A stretch of 5,584 nt of DNA from Methanobacteriota archaeon (GTDB lineage Archaea > Thermoplasmatota > Thermoplasmata > RBG-16-68-12): NCBI GenBank assembly GCA_005878325.1, contig VBMR01000168.1, positions 1-5,584 of the forward strand, in the 5' to 3' direction. A program made the translations under genes and the position numbers. Under the pieces are notes generated by a model that saw only the letters and a program-made list of their open reading frames with translations, searched no databases and was not told where the DNA came from. This document shows positions 1 to 5,584 of the stretch, in pieces; the first letter of the stretch is position 1; each line of letters opens with the position of its first letter.

Positions 1-1438
1 AGCCGGAAAGGGAGCGCGGACCTCCGTCGACGAAGGTCCAGGTGTACGTCGTGATCGCAACGTTGTCCGTCGAGCCGGACGCATCGAGCGTAACCTCCGT
101 CCCCTCGGTGACGGTCTGGTCCGGGCCCGCATTGGCCACAGGCGCCGTCACGTCTCGAACCGTAATCGTCATGGTGTCCGAGTTGGAGTGGTTCGCGGCA
201 TCCCAGACGGTCAGACTCACGGCATAGACACCTGGCTGCTCGTAGACGAAACTGGGCGAGACCCCGTATCGGTAGGCGCGGGGTAGCTGCAAGGCCCGGA
301 CCTCGGTCCCGACGATGGCTAGGAGTCCGGAGCCGCGGAACATCATCGCCCGGACCACGGTCGGGAGACTCGTCGTGCCGAGGAATTGAAAGGTCGTGAA
401 GTCGAAATACGCCACAGTGTTGTCGGAGGCGGCGGCGATGAGACCGAGGCCCGGATCGAACGCGGCGTGAGAGAACGGACCGGGCAGTCTTCCGGCGGAA
501 CTCATGTCCTGGGCCGGATCGTCCGTCGAGGCCAGCGCGTATCCGCCTCCGGTGAGGATCAGCCGGTCCGAGACCCAGAGGGGCGACCCAGGATAGGAAC
601 CGTGGTACGGCCAAGTGTATCCGCCCGTGAACCCGGAAGGGTCGAAGTCGAACCGATGGACACTGGGAGGAGAGAGGCCCTCGTCGTCGACGGAGTAGAG
701 ACGTTTCTCGCCCGGATGAAGCGCGATGCTCGAATATTGCCAGATGCTCGTTCGATTCGGCAGCTCCGATCCATTTCGGGCATTTAGCATCCGAAGACCA
801 CCCGACTGCCCCGAGCCTCCCGCCACAATGGCATAGCCATCGCTCGTGACGAGCGTTCGAGCCACGTCCTCGTCGATGAAGAACTCGCCAATCTTCGACT
901 GGGCGATCAGGTCGAACGTAGCCACCCAGCTTTCGTACGGCCCGAAGTAGTAGTACCCTCGTTCTCCGGTCGGAACGCCGACCGCGAGGTAGGTTCCTCT
1001 GGGGGAGACTGCGATCGACATCGGGTACCGAGGCACATGCTGGATCACAAAGGTCCGATCGACCCTCTCCGTCGTCAGGTTCACGACGGACACGTTGCCG
1101 GCTCCGAGGACGTACAGGAGGGGACGGACCGGGTCGAAGACGGCAGACTCATAACCGCCCGTGAGATTCAGGACCCGCGTTCCGGGGCCCGCGCTGTTCG
1201 ACAAGAGCCAGGTGTAATTCACGATCCCTACGTCATCCGTCGAACCGGACCCGTTGAAGGTGACGAGGGTGTCCTCATTCACGACCTGGTCGGGGCCCGC
1301 ATTCGCGATGGGCGGGGTCACATCGGCGGCCGCCAAGGCCCCTCCGACGAGTGATGCCAACACGAGGAGGAGCAGCACAGTGCCCAGCGACCATCCCCTT
1401 GGACGGATCGAGCCCCTTCTCGTCTGCCCGCTCACCAT
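1..1438 (-). CDS. Secreted PKD-domain / beta-propeller surface protein (3' end outside window)
   Basis: Reading the minus strand from ATG 1438-1436 gives 479 codons open to the left edge, so the C-terminus is missing. Residues 1-38 are a basic segment, a hydrophobic stretch (VLLLLVLASLVGGALAA) and a likely signal cleavage. Residues 39-79 form the first half of a PKD domain (NAGPDQ, GSGSTDD, NYTW). Residues about 93-387 contain seven propeller-like repeats with AVFDP, IAVSP, IALHP and AAFDP strand motifs. Residues 388-429 (SPSFVYEQPGVYAVSLTV) look like the second half of the interrupted PKD domain. A second PKD domain starts near 430 (ANAGPDQ, GSTDN, YTWTF). N-X-S/T sequons, for example at N62, N74, N91, N115, N120, N222, N228 and N416, suit a glycosylated extracellular archaeal protein. 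PKD domains usually serve adhesion or as spacers in surface proteins; the ligand is unknown. An in-frame TAG at 1489-1487 closes the frame upstream, and ATG 1438 is the first plausible start. The fold assignment comes from motif reading, not a profile search. Confidence 0.88.
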   Translation of the reverse strand, partial: MVSGQTRRGSIRPRGWSLGTVLLLLVLASLVGGALAAADVTPPIANAGPDQVVNEDTLVTFNGSGSTDDVGIVNYTWLLSNSAGPGTRVLNLTGGYESAVFDPVRPLLYVLGAGNVSVVNLTTERVDRTFVIQHVPRYPMSIAVSPRGTYLAVGVPTGERGYYYFGPYESWVATFDLIAQSKIGEFFIDEDVARTLVTSDGYAIVAGGSGQSGGLRMLNARNGSELPNRTSIWQYSSIALHPGEKRLYSVDDEGLSPPSVHRFDFDPSGFTGGYTWPYHGSYPGSPLWVSDRLILTGGGYALASTDDPAQDMSSAGRLPGPFSHAAFDPGLGLIAAASDNTVAYFDFTTFQFLGTTSLPTVVRAMMFRGSGLLAIVGTEVRALQLPRAYRYGVSPSFVYEQPGVYAVSLTVWDAANHSNSDTMTITVRDVTAPVANAGPDQTVTEGTEVTLDASGSTDNVAITTYTWTFVDGGPRSLSG

Positions 1439-1486
1439 GGACTTCGACGCGCTGACGGCCCCTCCAATGTTGGCATAGTCCGAGCC

Positions 1487-1500
1487 CTAGTTATCCTTTC
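1487..1500 (-). promoter_or_regulatory. Possible promoter for the PKD/propeller gene
   Basis: Minus-strand GAAAG (1500-1496) followed by GATAACTA (1495-1488) resembles a BRE/TATA pair in the 99-base gap between the EamA stop and ATG 1438. Transcription would begin near 1465, giving a leader of under 30 bases. A GGAGGGG (1465-1459) lies 20 bases before the ATG, too far for a good Shine-Dalgarno site. Co-transcription from the EamA gene is the alternative. Confidence 0.3.
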
Positions 1501-1537
1501 TTGAGGAGCGGGAACGTGCCGGCTCGAATCAGGAGGT

Positions 1538-2488
1538 TTACCGGTCCTCGCGGTCCGGTCGGGGGACCGGCCCGTCGCCCGGGACGGCGGAGAGTCCTCC
1601 CGCCACCGCCCCCGAGGGGCCGGGTTCCCCTCGAACGACGACGTACGCTCCGAAGAGGATCAACGCACCGCCCGCGAGCGTGAACGCGTCGAACGGGTCC
1701 TGGAACATGAGGACGGACAGGATCGATGCGACGACCACCTCGAGCAGAATCAGGAGGGAGGAGATCGTTGGGGAGATGGTCCGCAGGCTGGCGACGTAGA
1801 GCATGAGAGGGGCGAAGGTCGGGACAAGGCCGAGGTAGAGGATTCCGAGCCAACCGGTTTCGCTCGTCGGCAGGGGCCATCCTGCGAAGGTCAGGGGAAC
1901 CGCCGCGACGACGGCGCTCGTCGCGAGGATGCCGGCGGTCATCGCGACATGGTCCTCACCCCGGTCCGCCCTCTTCTTCATGCCCACGACGTAGAAAGCC
2001 CAGAGCACGCCCGCGGCAAAGACCAAGAGGTCTCCTTCGAACTGCCCTCCCGCGAGGCTCGTCGGATCCAACTTCGTCGCGAGGACGACAACCCCGCAGA
2101 CGCCAATTACGATGCCCGCGACCTTGGTGGCCGGCATCCTTTCCCGGAAGAAGAGGACCATGAGGATCGCAATGAAGACGATGTTCACGTTCACGAGCAG
2201 CGCCGTCTTCGACGCGGTCGTGAGGAGGATGCCTTCGTTCTGGAGGATGAAACCGGCCGCATTCACGGCACCGAGGGCCCACACGATGGGCTCGCGGAAG
2301 ATGGTCCCGTGGAGGCGTTTCCGCGCGGCCAGGACCGCAAGGCCGAGGAGGGCTCCGAGGGCGAGGCGGGCGAACGTGAGGAAGAGCGGATCGAACGTGC
2401 CGAACGCGAGTTTGCTTCCGGGGAACGAAGTGCCCCACAGGACGCTCGCGAGGAGGATCAGAGCATAGTCGCGGCGGGGAGGGACCAT
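1538..2488 (-). CDS. EamA/DMT-superfamily transporter (RhaT/YdcZ-like)
   Basis: A complete 316-residue inner-membrane protein with about ten hydrophobic helices in two EamA halves. The first half has the SVLWGTSFPGSKLAF start of helix 1, the FARLALGALLGL helix and the end pair LLVNVNIVFIAILMVLFFRERM plus KVAGIVIGVCGVVVL (helices 4 and 5). The second half starts near residue 153 (LLVFAAGVLWAFYVVGMKK) and ends with TISSLLILLEVVVASILSV and LAGGALILFGAYVVV. Length and layout are normal for the drug/metabolite transporter family, whose members mostly export amino acids, metabolites or drugs; the substrate cannot be read from sequence. A Pro/Gly-rich charged tail (about 288-316) follows the last helix. 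Start ATG 2488 lies about 28 bases from a TATA-like box with no Shine-Dalgarno site, so the mRNA is probably leaderless. An ATG at 2516 is out of frame. The PKD gene follows on the same strand after 99 bases; the antiporter gene is divergent. Confidence 0.93.
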   Translation of the reverse strand: MVPPRRDYALILLASVLWGTSFPGSKLAFGTFDPLFLTFARLALGALLGLAVLAARKRLHGTIFREPIVWALGAVNAAGFILQNEGILLTTASKTALLVNVNIVFIAILMVLFFRERMPATKVAGIVIGVCGVVVLATKLDPTSLAGGQFEGDLLVFAAGVLWAFYVVGMKKRADRGEDHVAMTAGILATSAVVAAVPLTFAGWPLPTSETGWLGILYLGLVPTFAPLMLYVASLRTISPTISSLLILLEVVVASILSVLMFQDPFDAFTLAGGALILFGAYVVVRGEPGPSGAVAGGLSAVPGDGPVPRPDREDR

Positions 2489-2512
2489 CCGACGTCGCCA
2501 GGGGGCGATCGG

Positions 2513-2526
2513 CCATATTCGTTTCG
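2513..2526 (-). promoter_or_regulatory. Archaeal-type promoter (BRE + TATA) for the EamA gene
   Basis: On the minus strand CGAAACG (2526-2520) is followed directly by AATATGG (2519-2513). The TATA-like centre lies about 28 bases before ATG 2488, which puts the predicted transcription start at or next to the start codon. No Shine-Dalgarno sequence is present, consistent with a leaderless mRNA. The assignment rests on spacing and composition only. Confidence 0.5.
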
Positions 2527-2544
2527 GCGTTTCGCGAGAGGATT

Positions 2545-2557
2545 GTCGGGCCCCGAC
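2545..2557. promoter_or_regulatory. 13-base palindrome, possible operator in divergent promoter region
   Basis: GTCGGG-C-CCCGAC is a perfect 6+1+6 inverted repeat. It ends four bases before the antiporter TATA box and overlaps its BRE position, and lies about 18 bases upstream of the BRE of the divergent EamA promoter. A factor bound here would be placed to block antiporter transcription and could also act on the EamA gene. Short GC palindromes arise by chance in such DNA, so this is a candidate only. Confidence 0.3.
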
Positions 2558-2568
2558 CGGCTTTATCC
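2555..2568 (+). promoter_or_regulatory. Archaeal-type promoter (BRE + TATA) for the antiporter gene
   Basis: CTTTATCC at 2561-2568 is an AT-rich island in GC-rich DNA, preceded by GACCGG (2555-2560) in the BRE position. Its centre is about 28 bases before GTG 2593, the spacing expected if transcription starts at the start codon. This supports the GTG start and a leaderless mRNA. Confidence 0.5.
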
Positions 2569-2592
2569 CGGAGGCCGCGATTACCGCGGGCG

Positions 2593-3621
2593 GTGGCTGC
2601 AGAACAGCTCCTCCTCGATTTCGCGGTTGTCCTGATCGCCGCGGAGATCGGCGGGGCCCTCTTCCGCCGAATCCGACTACCCCGAGCCGTGGGGATGCTC
2701 GTCGCGGGGATCTTGTTGGGACCCTTCACGCCTGGCTACATCGTGGAGCCGAACGGACCCACCGCGAATCTCGCGGTTCTCGGGGCCGTCTTCCTCATGT
2801 TCACCACCGGGCTCTCCTTCGACATCCGGAATTTTCGCAAGCTCGGCATCTGGCCATTCCTCCTCGCCGCATCCGGCGTGGGCACCTCCTTCCTGGGCGG
2901 GCTGAGCCTCGGGCTCGCAGTCGGATGGCCTGCCCTGCCCGCGACGTTCCTCGGACTCATCCTGACCTCGACGAGCACAACCTTGAGCCTAAAATTGCTC
3001 GCAGACACGGGATTCGGGAGCGCCCCAGGGGCGGATGTCGTGACCGCATCGATCCTGATCGATGACATCGTCGCCCTCATCTTCATGACGGCTGTCGTGA
3101 GCTTCGCCTCGCCATCCCCAGTCCCGCCGATCTCCCTGGTCCTAGGCCTTCTGCTCATCTTCGGGCTCGCCGCCTTCTTGGTGTTCATCGGTCGCCACGC
3201 CCTCCCGCCGATCCTCCGGGCGACGGACGCCGTCTCGCCTCCGAGCGTTGTCATGTTCGCGGTCTCGTTCGGCCTCCTCATCAGTTTCGCCTTCGCGGTC
3301 CTGGGCCTCCCTCCCCTTGTCGGCGCGTTCTTCGCGGGTAGCATCGTTGCCAGCACGGAGTATGGTCCGCGGGTCTCCCGCCACATCACGCCGCTCGCGG
3401 CCCTCTTCATGGGCGTCTTCTTCGCGACCATCGGGCTCCTAATCGATCCTTCCCGCATCCCGGGCGTCCTGCTCTTGTCCCTCGCGACAATCGGAGTGGC
3501 CGCGATCGCCAAGTTCCTGCCCGCCCTGTTCGTCCTTCGACGCCTCTCGGGCGTCCGCACGGAGGCCGTATGGCCCCTCGCGACGTTCCTCATCCCCCGA
3601 AAGGCCGAAGCCGCTGAGTGA
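2593..3621 (+). CDS. CPA2/Kef-type monovalent cation:proton antiporter, short C-terminus
   Basis: A 342-residue membrane protein of the cation:proton antiporter-2 family (KefB/NapA type), which exchanges Na+ or K+ for H+. Visible family features: RAVGMLVAGILLGPF in helix 2; FLMFTTGLSFD near residue 70; LTSTSTTLSLKLL around 124-136, matching the crossover helix; ILIDDIVALIF with the Asp157-Asp158 pair expected at the ion-binding site; GLPPLVGAFFAGSIVA at 238-253; LFMGVFFATIGLLID at 271-285; and AKF with Lys307. About eleven helices are complete. The protein ends at ATFLIPRKAEAAE, where family members usually carry a PRGE- or GSEF-like motif and continue through about two more helices. No cytosolic TrkA-N/KTN domain follows. 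The start is GTG 2593, about 28 bases after a TATA box and without a Shine-Dalgarno site, so probably leaderless. Family assignment is firm; activity is uncertain because of the truncation. No simple frameshift restores a hydrophobic C-terminus. Confidence 0.9.
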   Translation: MAAEQLLLDFAVVLIAAEIGGALFRRIRLPRAVGMLVAGILLGPFTPGYIVEPNGPTANLAVLGAVFLMFTTGLSFDIRNFRKLGIWPFLLAASGVGTSFLGGLSLGLAVGWPALPATFLGLILTSTSTTLSLKLLADTGFGSAPGADVVTASILIDDIVALIFMTAVVSFASPSPVPPISLVLGLLLIFGLAAFLVFIGRHALPPILRATDAVSPPSVVMFAVSFGLLISFAFAVLGLPPLVGAFFAGSIVASTEYGPRVSRHITPLAALFMGVFFATIGLLIDPSRIPGVLLLSLATIGVAAIAKFLPALFVLRRLSGVRTEAVWPLATFLIPRKAEAAE

Positions 3622-3642
3622 GACGGCACCGTTTGACGTCTC
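3620..3642 (+). terminator. Weak hairpin at the 3' end of the antiporter gene
   Basis: GAGACG (3620-3625) and CGTCTC (3637-3642) form a perfect 6-bp stem with an 11-base loop that overlaps the antiporter stop codon. No T-run follows, so it is neither a classical intrinsic terminator nor a typical archaeal oligo-T terminator. It may simply protect the 3' end, or be chance. Confidence 0.2.
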
Positions 3643-3665
3643 CTACCTTAGGACGGTGGACGGAC

Positions 3666-3680
3666 GAAACGGTTTAAGTG
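3666..3680 (+). promoter_or_regulatory. Archaeal-type promoter (BRE + TATA) for the liv operon
   Basis: CGAAACG (3665-3671) followed by TTTAAG (3673-3678) is the clearest BRE/TATA pair in the window. The same CGAAACG heptamer precedes the EamA TATA box. Transcription would start near 3700-3703, leaving a leader of about 80 bases before GTG 3785, unlike the leaderless layout of the two divergent genes. The promoter separates the liv genes from the antiporter gene upstream. Confidence 0.55.
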
Positions 3681-3734
3681 CCTCCACTCTATTCCACTGT
3701 GTCGGGTCGAGGTGACCACGTGCACAGCACGGAT

Positions 3735-3777
3735 CGGTCCCGCCAAGGACCGCTCCTCGGCATCTTGCGAGGGACCG
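3735..3777 (+). promoter_or_regulatory. Structured 5' leader of the liv operon with alternative stems
   Basis: CGGTCC (3735-3740) is complementary to GGACCG (3747-3752), giving a 6-bp hairpin with a six-base loop. CCTCG (3755-3759) pairs with CGAGG (3768-3772), giving a second hairpin that covers part of the presumed Shine-Dalgarno GAGGGA. In addition CGGTCCC (3735-3741) is perfectly complementary to GGGACCG (3771-3777), an alternative 7-bp stem that excludes both hairpins and also overlaps the Shine-Dalgarno site. This could modulate translation; no known riboswitch class is recognised. Confidence 0.3.
3769..3774 (+). promoter_or_regulatory. Ribosome binding site deciding the binding-protein start
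   Basis: GAGGGA lies ten bases before GTG 3785 and nineteen before ATG 3794. The spacing favours the GTG start, although GTG-initiated and ATG-initiated products differ by only three residues. Confidence 0.4.
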
Positions 3778-3784
3778 TTGGGTC

Positions 3785-5104
3785 GTGGGAAAGATGTCAG
3801 AACCAAGCCAAGCACAGGGGACGCCTCTCGTTACGCCGCGGAGCCGGAGAAAGGTCATCGCCATCGGGATCGCCTTCGTCGTCATCTTGGTCGCGGTCGG
3901 CGCCACCGCCGTCTACTACCTAACGCTGCCGAAGCCGTTCGGGGGCAGCATCAAGGTCGGCTTCACTATTTCGTTAACAGGCCAATACAACATTGAAGGG
4001 ACAAATTCTCGGAGAGGAATCGAGACCGTCGCCAACTGGATCAATAGCCATGGTGGCCTGACGATCCAGGGAAAGGTGTACAATGTTAGCCTGGACTATT
4101 ACGACGATCAAAGTTTGCCGGGGAATGTGCCTAACTTGTACACCCGCATCATCCAACAGGATAACGCTACGTTTCTGCTCGCTCCCTACAGCAGCCCACT
4201 GACCACGGCGGCCGCCCCCGCCGCCGACCAATACGACCGGGTCATGATTTCTCACGGAGGCTCCTCGGACCTCATTTGGACGCAGACCTCGCGGAGGAAC
4301 CTTGTCGCGGTCCTGAGCCCCGCCTCTCTCTACTTGAAGGGTGCGGTGGACTGGCTCAAGGCGAATCATCCGACCGATAAGATCGCCGCACTGTACGCCC
4401 AAGATTCGTTTTCCACGTTCGCAACCCAATCGGCCCTGGGGTATGCGCAGTCCTTGGGCTTCAGCGTCGTCTACAACGCTTCGTACCCCACGAACGCACA
4501 GGATCTCTCGACCCAGCTGACCGCCGCGAAGAACGCCGGAGCGGACGATCTCATCGGAGGCGGGCACTACACCGACGGTCTCTTGATCATGAACCAACTC
4601 AAGACCACGTGGAATACACCGCCGCCGAAATTCATCTCGCTCCTGGTCGCGGTGACGGAACCGGCGTTCCAAACTCAACTCGGAGGGACTGCGAATAACG
4701 TAACCGGACCTTCTCAGTGGGAGACCGTCGTTACCTATAGTCCGACCCTCGCCCAGGCAGCAGGACTTCCCTGGTACGGCCCGTCCCCGTCCGAGTTCAC
4801 GCAGCTTTACGGAACCCTGAATGGCGGCGCGACGCCGGCCTACCATGCGGCAGAAGCCGGTGCCGCGCTCCTCGTCCTCGCAATTGCAATCGAGCAGGCG
4901 AACAGCTTCAACACAACGGCGGTTCGCGCGAAACTGGGGAGCATGCATGTGATGAACTTCTTTGGGGAGTACCAAATCGATTCCCGCGGTCTGCAGATCG
5001 CCCACTCGATGGTCCTCGTTCAATGGCAGGCGGGCCTGAAAAAGGTCGTCCTTCCCCCGAGCGTCGCCGATGGATCTTGCCAGTACCCATACAGCGGCAC
5101 CTAG
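3785..5104 (+). CDS. Branched-chain amino acid-type ABC transporter substrate-binding protein (LivJ/LivK family)
   Basis: A 439-residue type I periplasmic-binding-protein fold (Peripla_BP_6) that captures a substrate outside the membrane and delivers it to the Liv permease. Residues 1-22 are hydrophilic and end in SRRK. Residues about 23-48 form one hydrophobic helix (VIAIGIAFVVILVAVGATAV) that likely anchors the protein uncleaved. The mature fold begins GSIKVGFTISLTGQYNIEG, typical of the family, with SRRGIETVANWIN, YYDDQS and the ligand-loop region LLAPYSSPLTTAAAP (131-145). Lobe 2 includes KIAALYAQDSFST (199-211) and a hinge return near HAAEAGAALLVLAIA. There is no lipobox; the only Cys is residue 432. 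An in-frame stop at 3713-3715 leaves only GTG 3785 and ATG 3794 as starts. GAGGGA at 3769-3774 is well spaced for the GTG and far for the ATG; ATG 3794 (MSEPSQ) remains possible. Substrate could be branched-chain or other amino acids, amides or urea. livH follows after 21 bases. Confidence 0.93.
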   Translation: MGKMSEPSQAQGTPLVTPRSRRKVIAIGIAFVVILVAVGATAVYYLTLPKPFGGSIKVGFTISLTGQYNIEGTNSRRGIETVANWINSHGGLTIQGKVYNVSLDYYDDQSLPGNVPNLYTRIIQQDNATFLLAPYSSPLTTAAAPAADQYDRVMISHGGSSDLIWTQTSRRNLVAVLSPASLYLKGAVDWLKANHPTDKIAALYAQDSFSTFATQSALGYAQSLGFSVVYNASYPTNAQDLSTQLTAAKNAGADDLIGGGHYTDGLLIMNQLKTTWNTPPPKFISLLVAVTEPAFQTQLGGTANNVTGPSQWETVVTYSPTLAQAAGLPWYGPSPSEFTQLYGTLNGGATPAYHAAEAGAALLVLAIAIEQANSFNTTAVRAKLGSMHVMNFFGEYQIDSRGLQIAHSMVLVQWQAGLKKVVLPPSVADGSCQYPYSGT

Positions 5105-5107
5105 GTC

Positions 5108-5112
5108 GGAGG
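5108..5112 (+). promoter_or_regulatory. Ribosome binding site of livH
   Basis: GGAGG lies in the 21-base gap after the binding-protein stop, 13 bases before ATG 5126. The spacing is somewhat long, but it is the only purine-rich site of this type in the gap and suits internal translation within an operon. Confidence 0.55.
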
Positions 5113-5125
5113 CCCCGAGAAGCCG

Positions 5126-5584
5126 ATGGCCGACTTCGCGGCACTTTTTATCTCAGATGTCGTCCTCGGCCTCCTGCTTGGCTGCGTTTTCGCCGCGATC
5201 GCGCATGGCCTGAACATCATTTGGGGGATCGCGAAGGTCGTCAACATTGCGCATGGCGAGTTCATCATGCTCGGTGCCTACGGAGCCTATTTCCTGAACC
5301 TGTACGCCGGATTCAATCCGTTGGTGAGCCTTCCAATCGACGCGGCGATCGGGCTCGTGGTCGGCGTTGGATTCTACTTCGGGTTTCTGTATCGGGAGCT
5401 TCGAGGCAAAGAGTCGATGGGCCTTCAGAGCGAGTTGGTGACCCTCGTCGCCACGTTTGGTCTCGCTTTGTTCATGGTCAACGTTGCGACGGCTCTCTGG
5501 GAGCATCCGGTCGGCATACGCTGGAGCCCTGGGTTCGTGCAAATCGGGGCTGTTACCGTGGCACTCGGAAGCTTGTACGTAGCC
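5126..5584 (+). CDS. livH: Branched-chain amino acid-type ABC transporter permease LivH (3' end outside window)
   Basis: The first 153 codons of a LivH-family inner-membrane permease, open to the right edge; about half the usual length (around 290 residues) is present. The diagnostic segment is GLNIIWGIAKVVNIAHGEF followed by IMLGAYGAYF (residues 28-57), matching the Liv family consensus of a glycine-rich helix then N-x-AHGE-x-xMLGAY. Further hydrophobic helices lie at about 8-27, 70-89, 105-124 and from 138 to the edge. It would pair with LivM and use LivG/LivF ATPases to import the ligand captured by the binding protein upstream. The TAG stop of that gene is in the same frame eight codons before this ATG, so no earlier start exists. 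A GGAGG sits at 5108-5112. The 21-base gap and shared strand indicate one operon. Confidence 0.94.
   Translation, partial: MADFAALFISDVVLGLLLGCVFAAIAHGLNIIWGIAKVVNIAHGEFIMLGAYGAYFLNLYAGFNPLVSLPIDAAIGLVVGVGFYFGFLYRELRGKESMGLQSELVTLVATFGLALFMVNVATALWEHPVGIRWSPGFVQIGAVTVALGSLYVA

Noticed and set aside
386..787. Plus-strand frame of 133 codons inside the propeller region
   Set aside because: The minus-strand PKD/propeller frame is open without a stop from 1438 to the window edge and shows clear domain motifs, so this is a shadow.
1949..2729. Plus-strand frame of 228 codons (1949-2635) and minus-strand frame of 257 codons (1956-2729) over the EamA gene
   Set aside because: Both have extreme Arg/Glu/Pro composition typical of out-of-frame GC-rich sequence, and both cross the divergent promoter region.
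2736..3629. Open frame of 297 codons antisense to the antiporter gene
   Set aside because: It mirrors a strongly supported membrane-protein gene, is rich in Arg, Pro and Thr, and shows no domain motif. Long antisense frames are expected in GC-rich DNA.
3585..3660. A frameshift in the run of five C near 3590 as the cause of the short antiporter
   Set aside because: Translating the other two frames past this point gives either an early stop or a hydrophilic sequence, not the missing helices. A simple one-base error does not explain the end.
3678..3923. Small upstream frame overlapping the start of the binding-protein gene
   Set aside because: The product is Ser-, Arg- and Pro-rich, lies out of frame across the signal-anchor region, and has no supporting ribosome binding site or motif.
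3974..5023. Open frame of 349 codons antisense to the binding-protein gene
   Set aside because: The opposite strand encodes a recognisable LivJ/LivK-type protein over its whole length. The antisense product is Arg- and Gly-rich and has no recognisable motif.
5153..5542. Minus-strand frame of 129 codons over livH
   Set aside because: The plus strand carries the LivH signature throughout; the antisense product is a charged, motif-free shadow.

Overview
This GC-rich window looks archaeal. The support is indirect. There are TATA boxes preceded by purine-rich BRE-like elements, with two of them about 28 bases upstream of start codons that lack a Shine-Dalgarno site, as in leaderless archaeal transcripts. 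There is also a surface protein of PKD domains rich in N-glycosylation sequons, and a solute-binding protein held by an uncleaved N-terminal helix. A high-GC member of the Thermoplasmatota or a similar lineage would fit, but no marker gene is present to prove it.

Layout, left to right. Positions 1-1438 (minus strand) hold the first 479 codons of a secreted protein whose 3' end lies beyond the left edge. It has a signal peptide, a PKD domain apparently interrupted by a seven-bladed beta-propeller, and the start of a second PKD domain. Positions 1538-2488 (minus) encode a complete EamA/DMT-family membrane transporter. A 104-base divergent intergenic region then carries two back-to-back leaderless promoters and a 13-base palindrome. 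Positions 2593-3621 (plus) encode a CPA2/Kef-type cation:proton antiporter that stops about where transmembrane helix 12 should begin. After a 163-base gap with its own promoter and a structured leader comes a branched-chain amino acid type (Liv/HAAT) ABC import locus: a substrate-binding protein at 3785-5104, then a LivH permease from 5126 that runs off the right edge.

The last two genes clearly belong together: binding protein and permease are 21 bases apart, and LivM, LivG and LivF would be expected to the right. The EamA transporter and the antiporter are divergently transcribed and may share regulation. The surface protein has no obvious functional link to the others. The most notable points are the propeller inserted into a PKD domain, the missing antiporter C-terminus, and the Liv leader, in which mutually exclusive stems can cover the ribosome binding site. 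No tRNA, rRNA, CRISPR array, transposase or other mobile element was seen.
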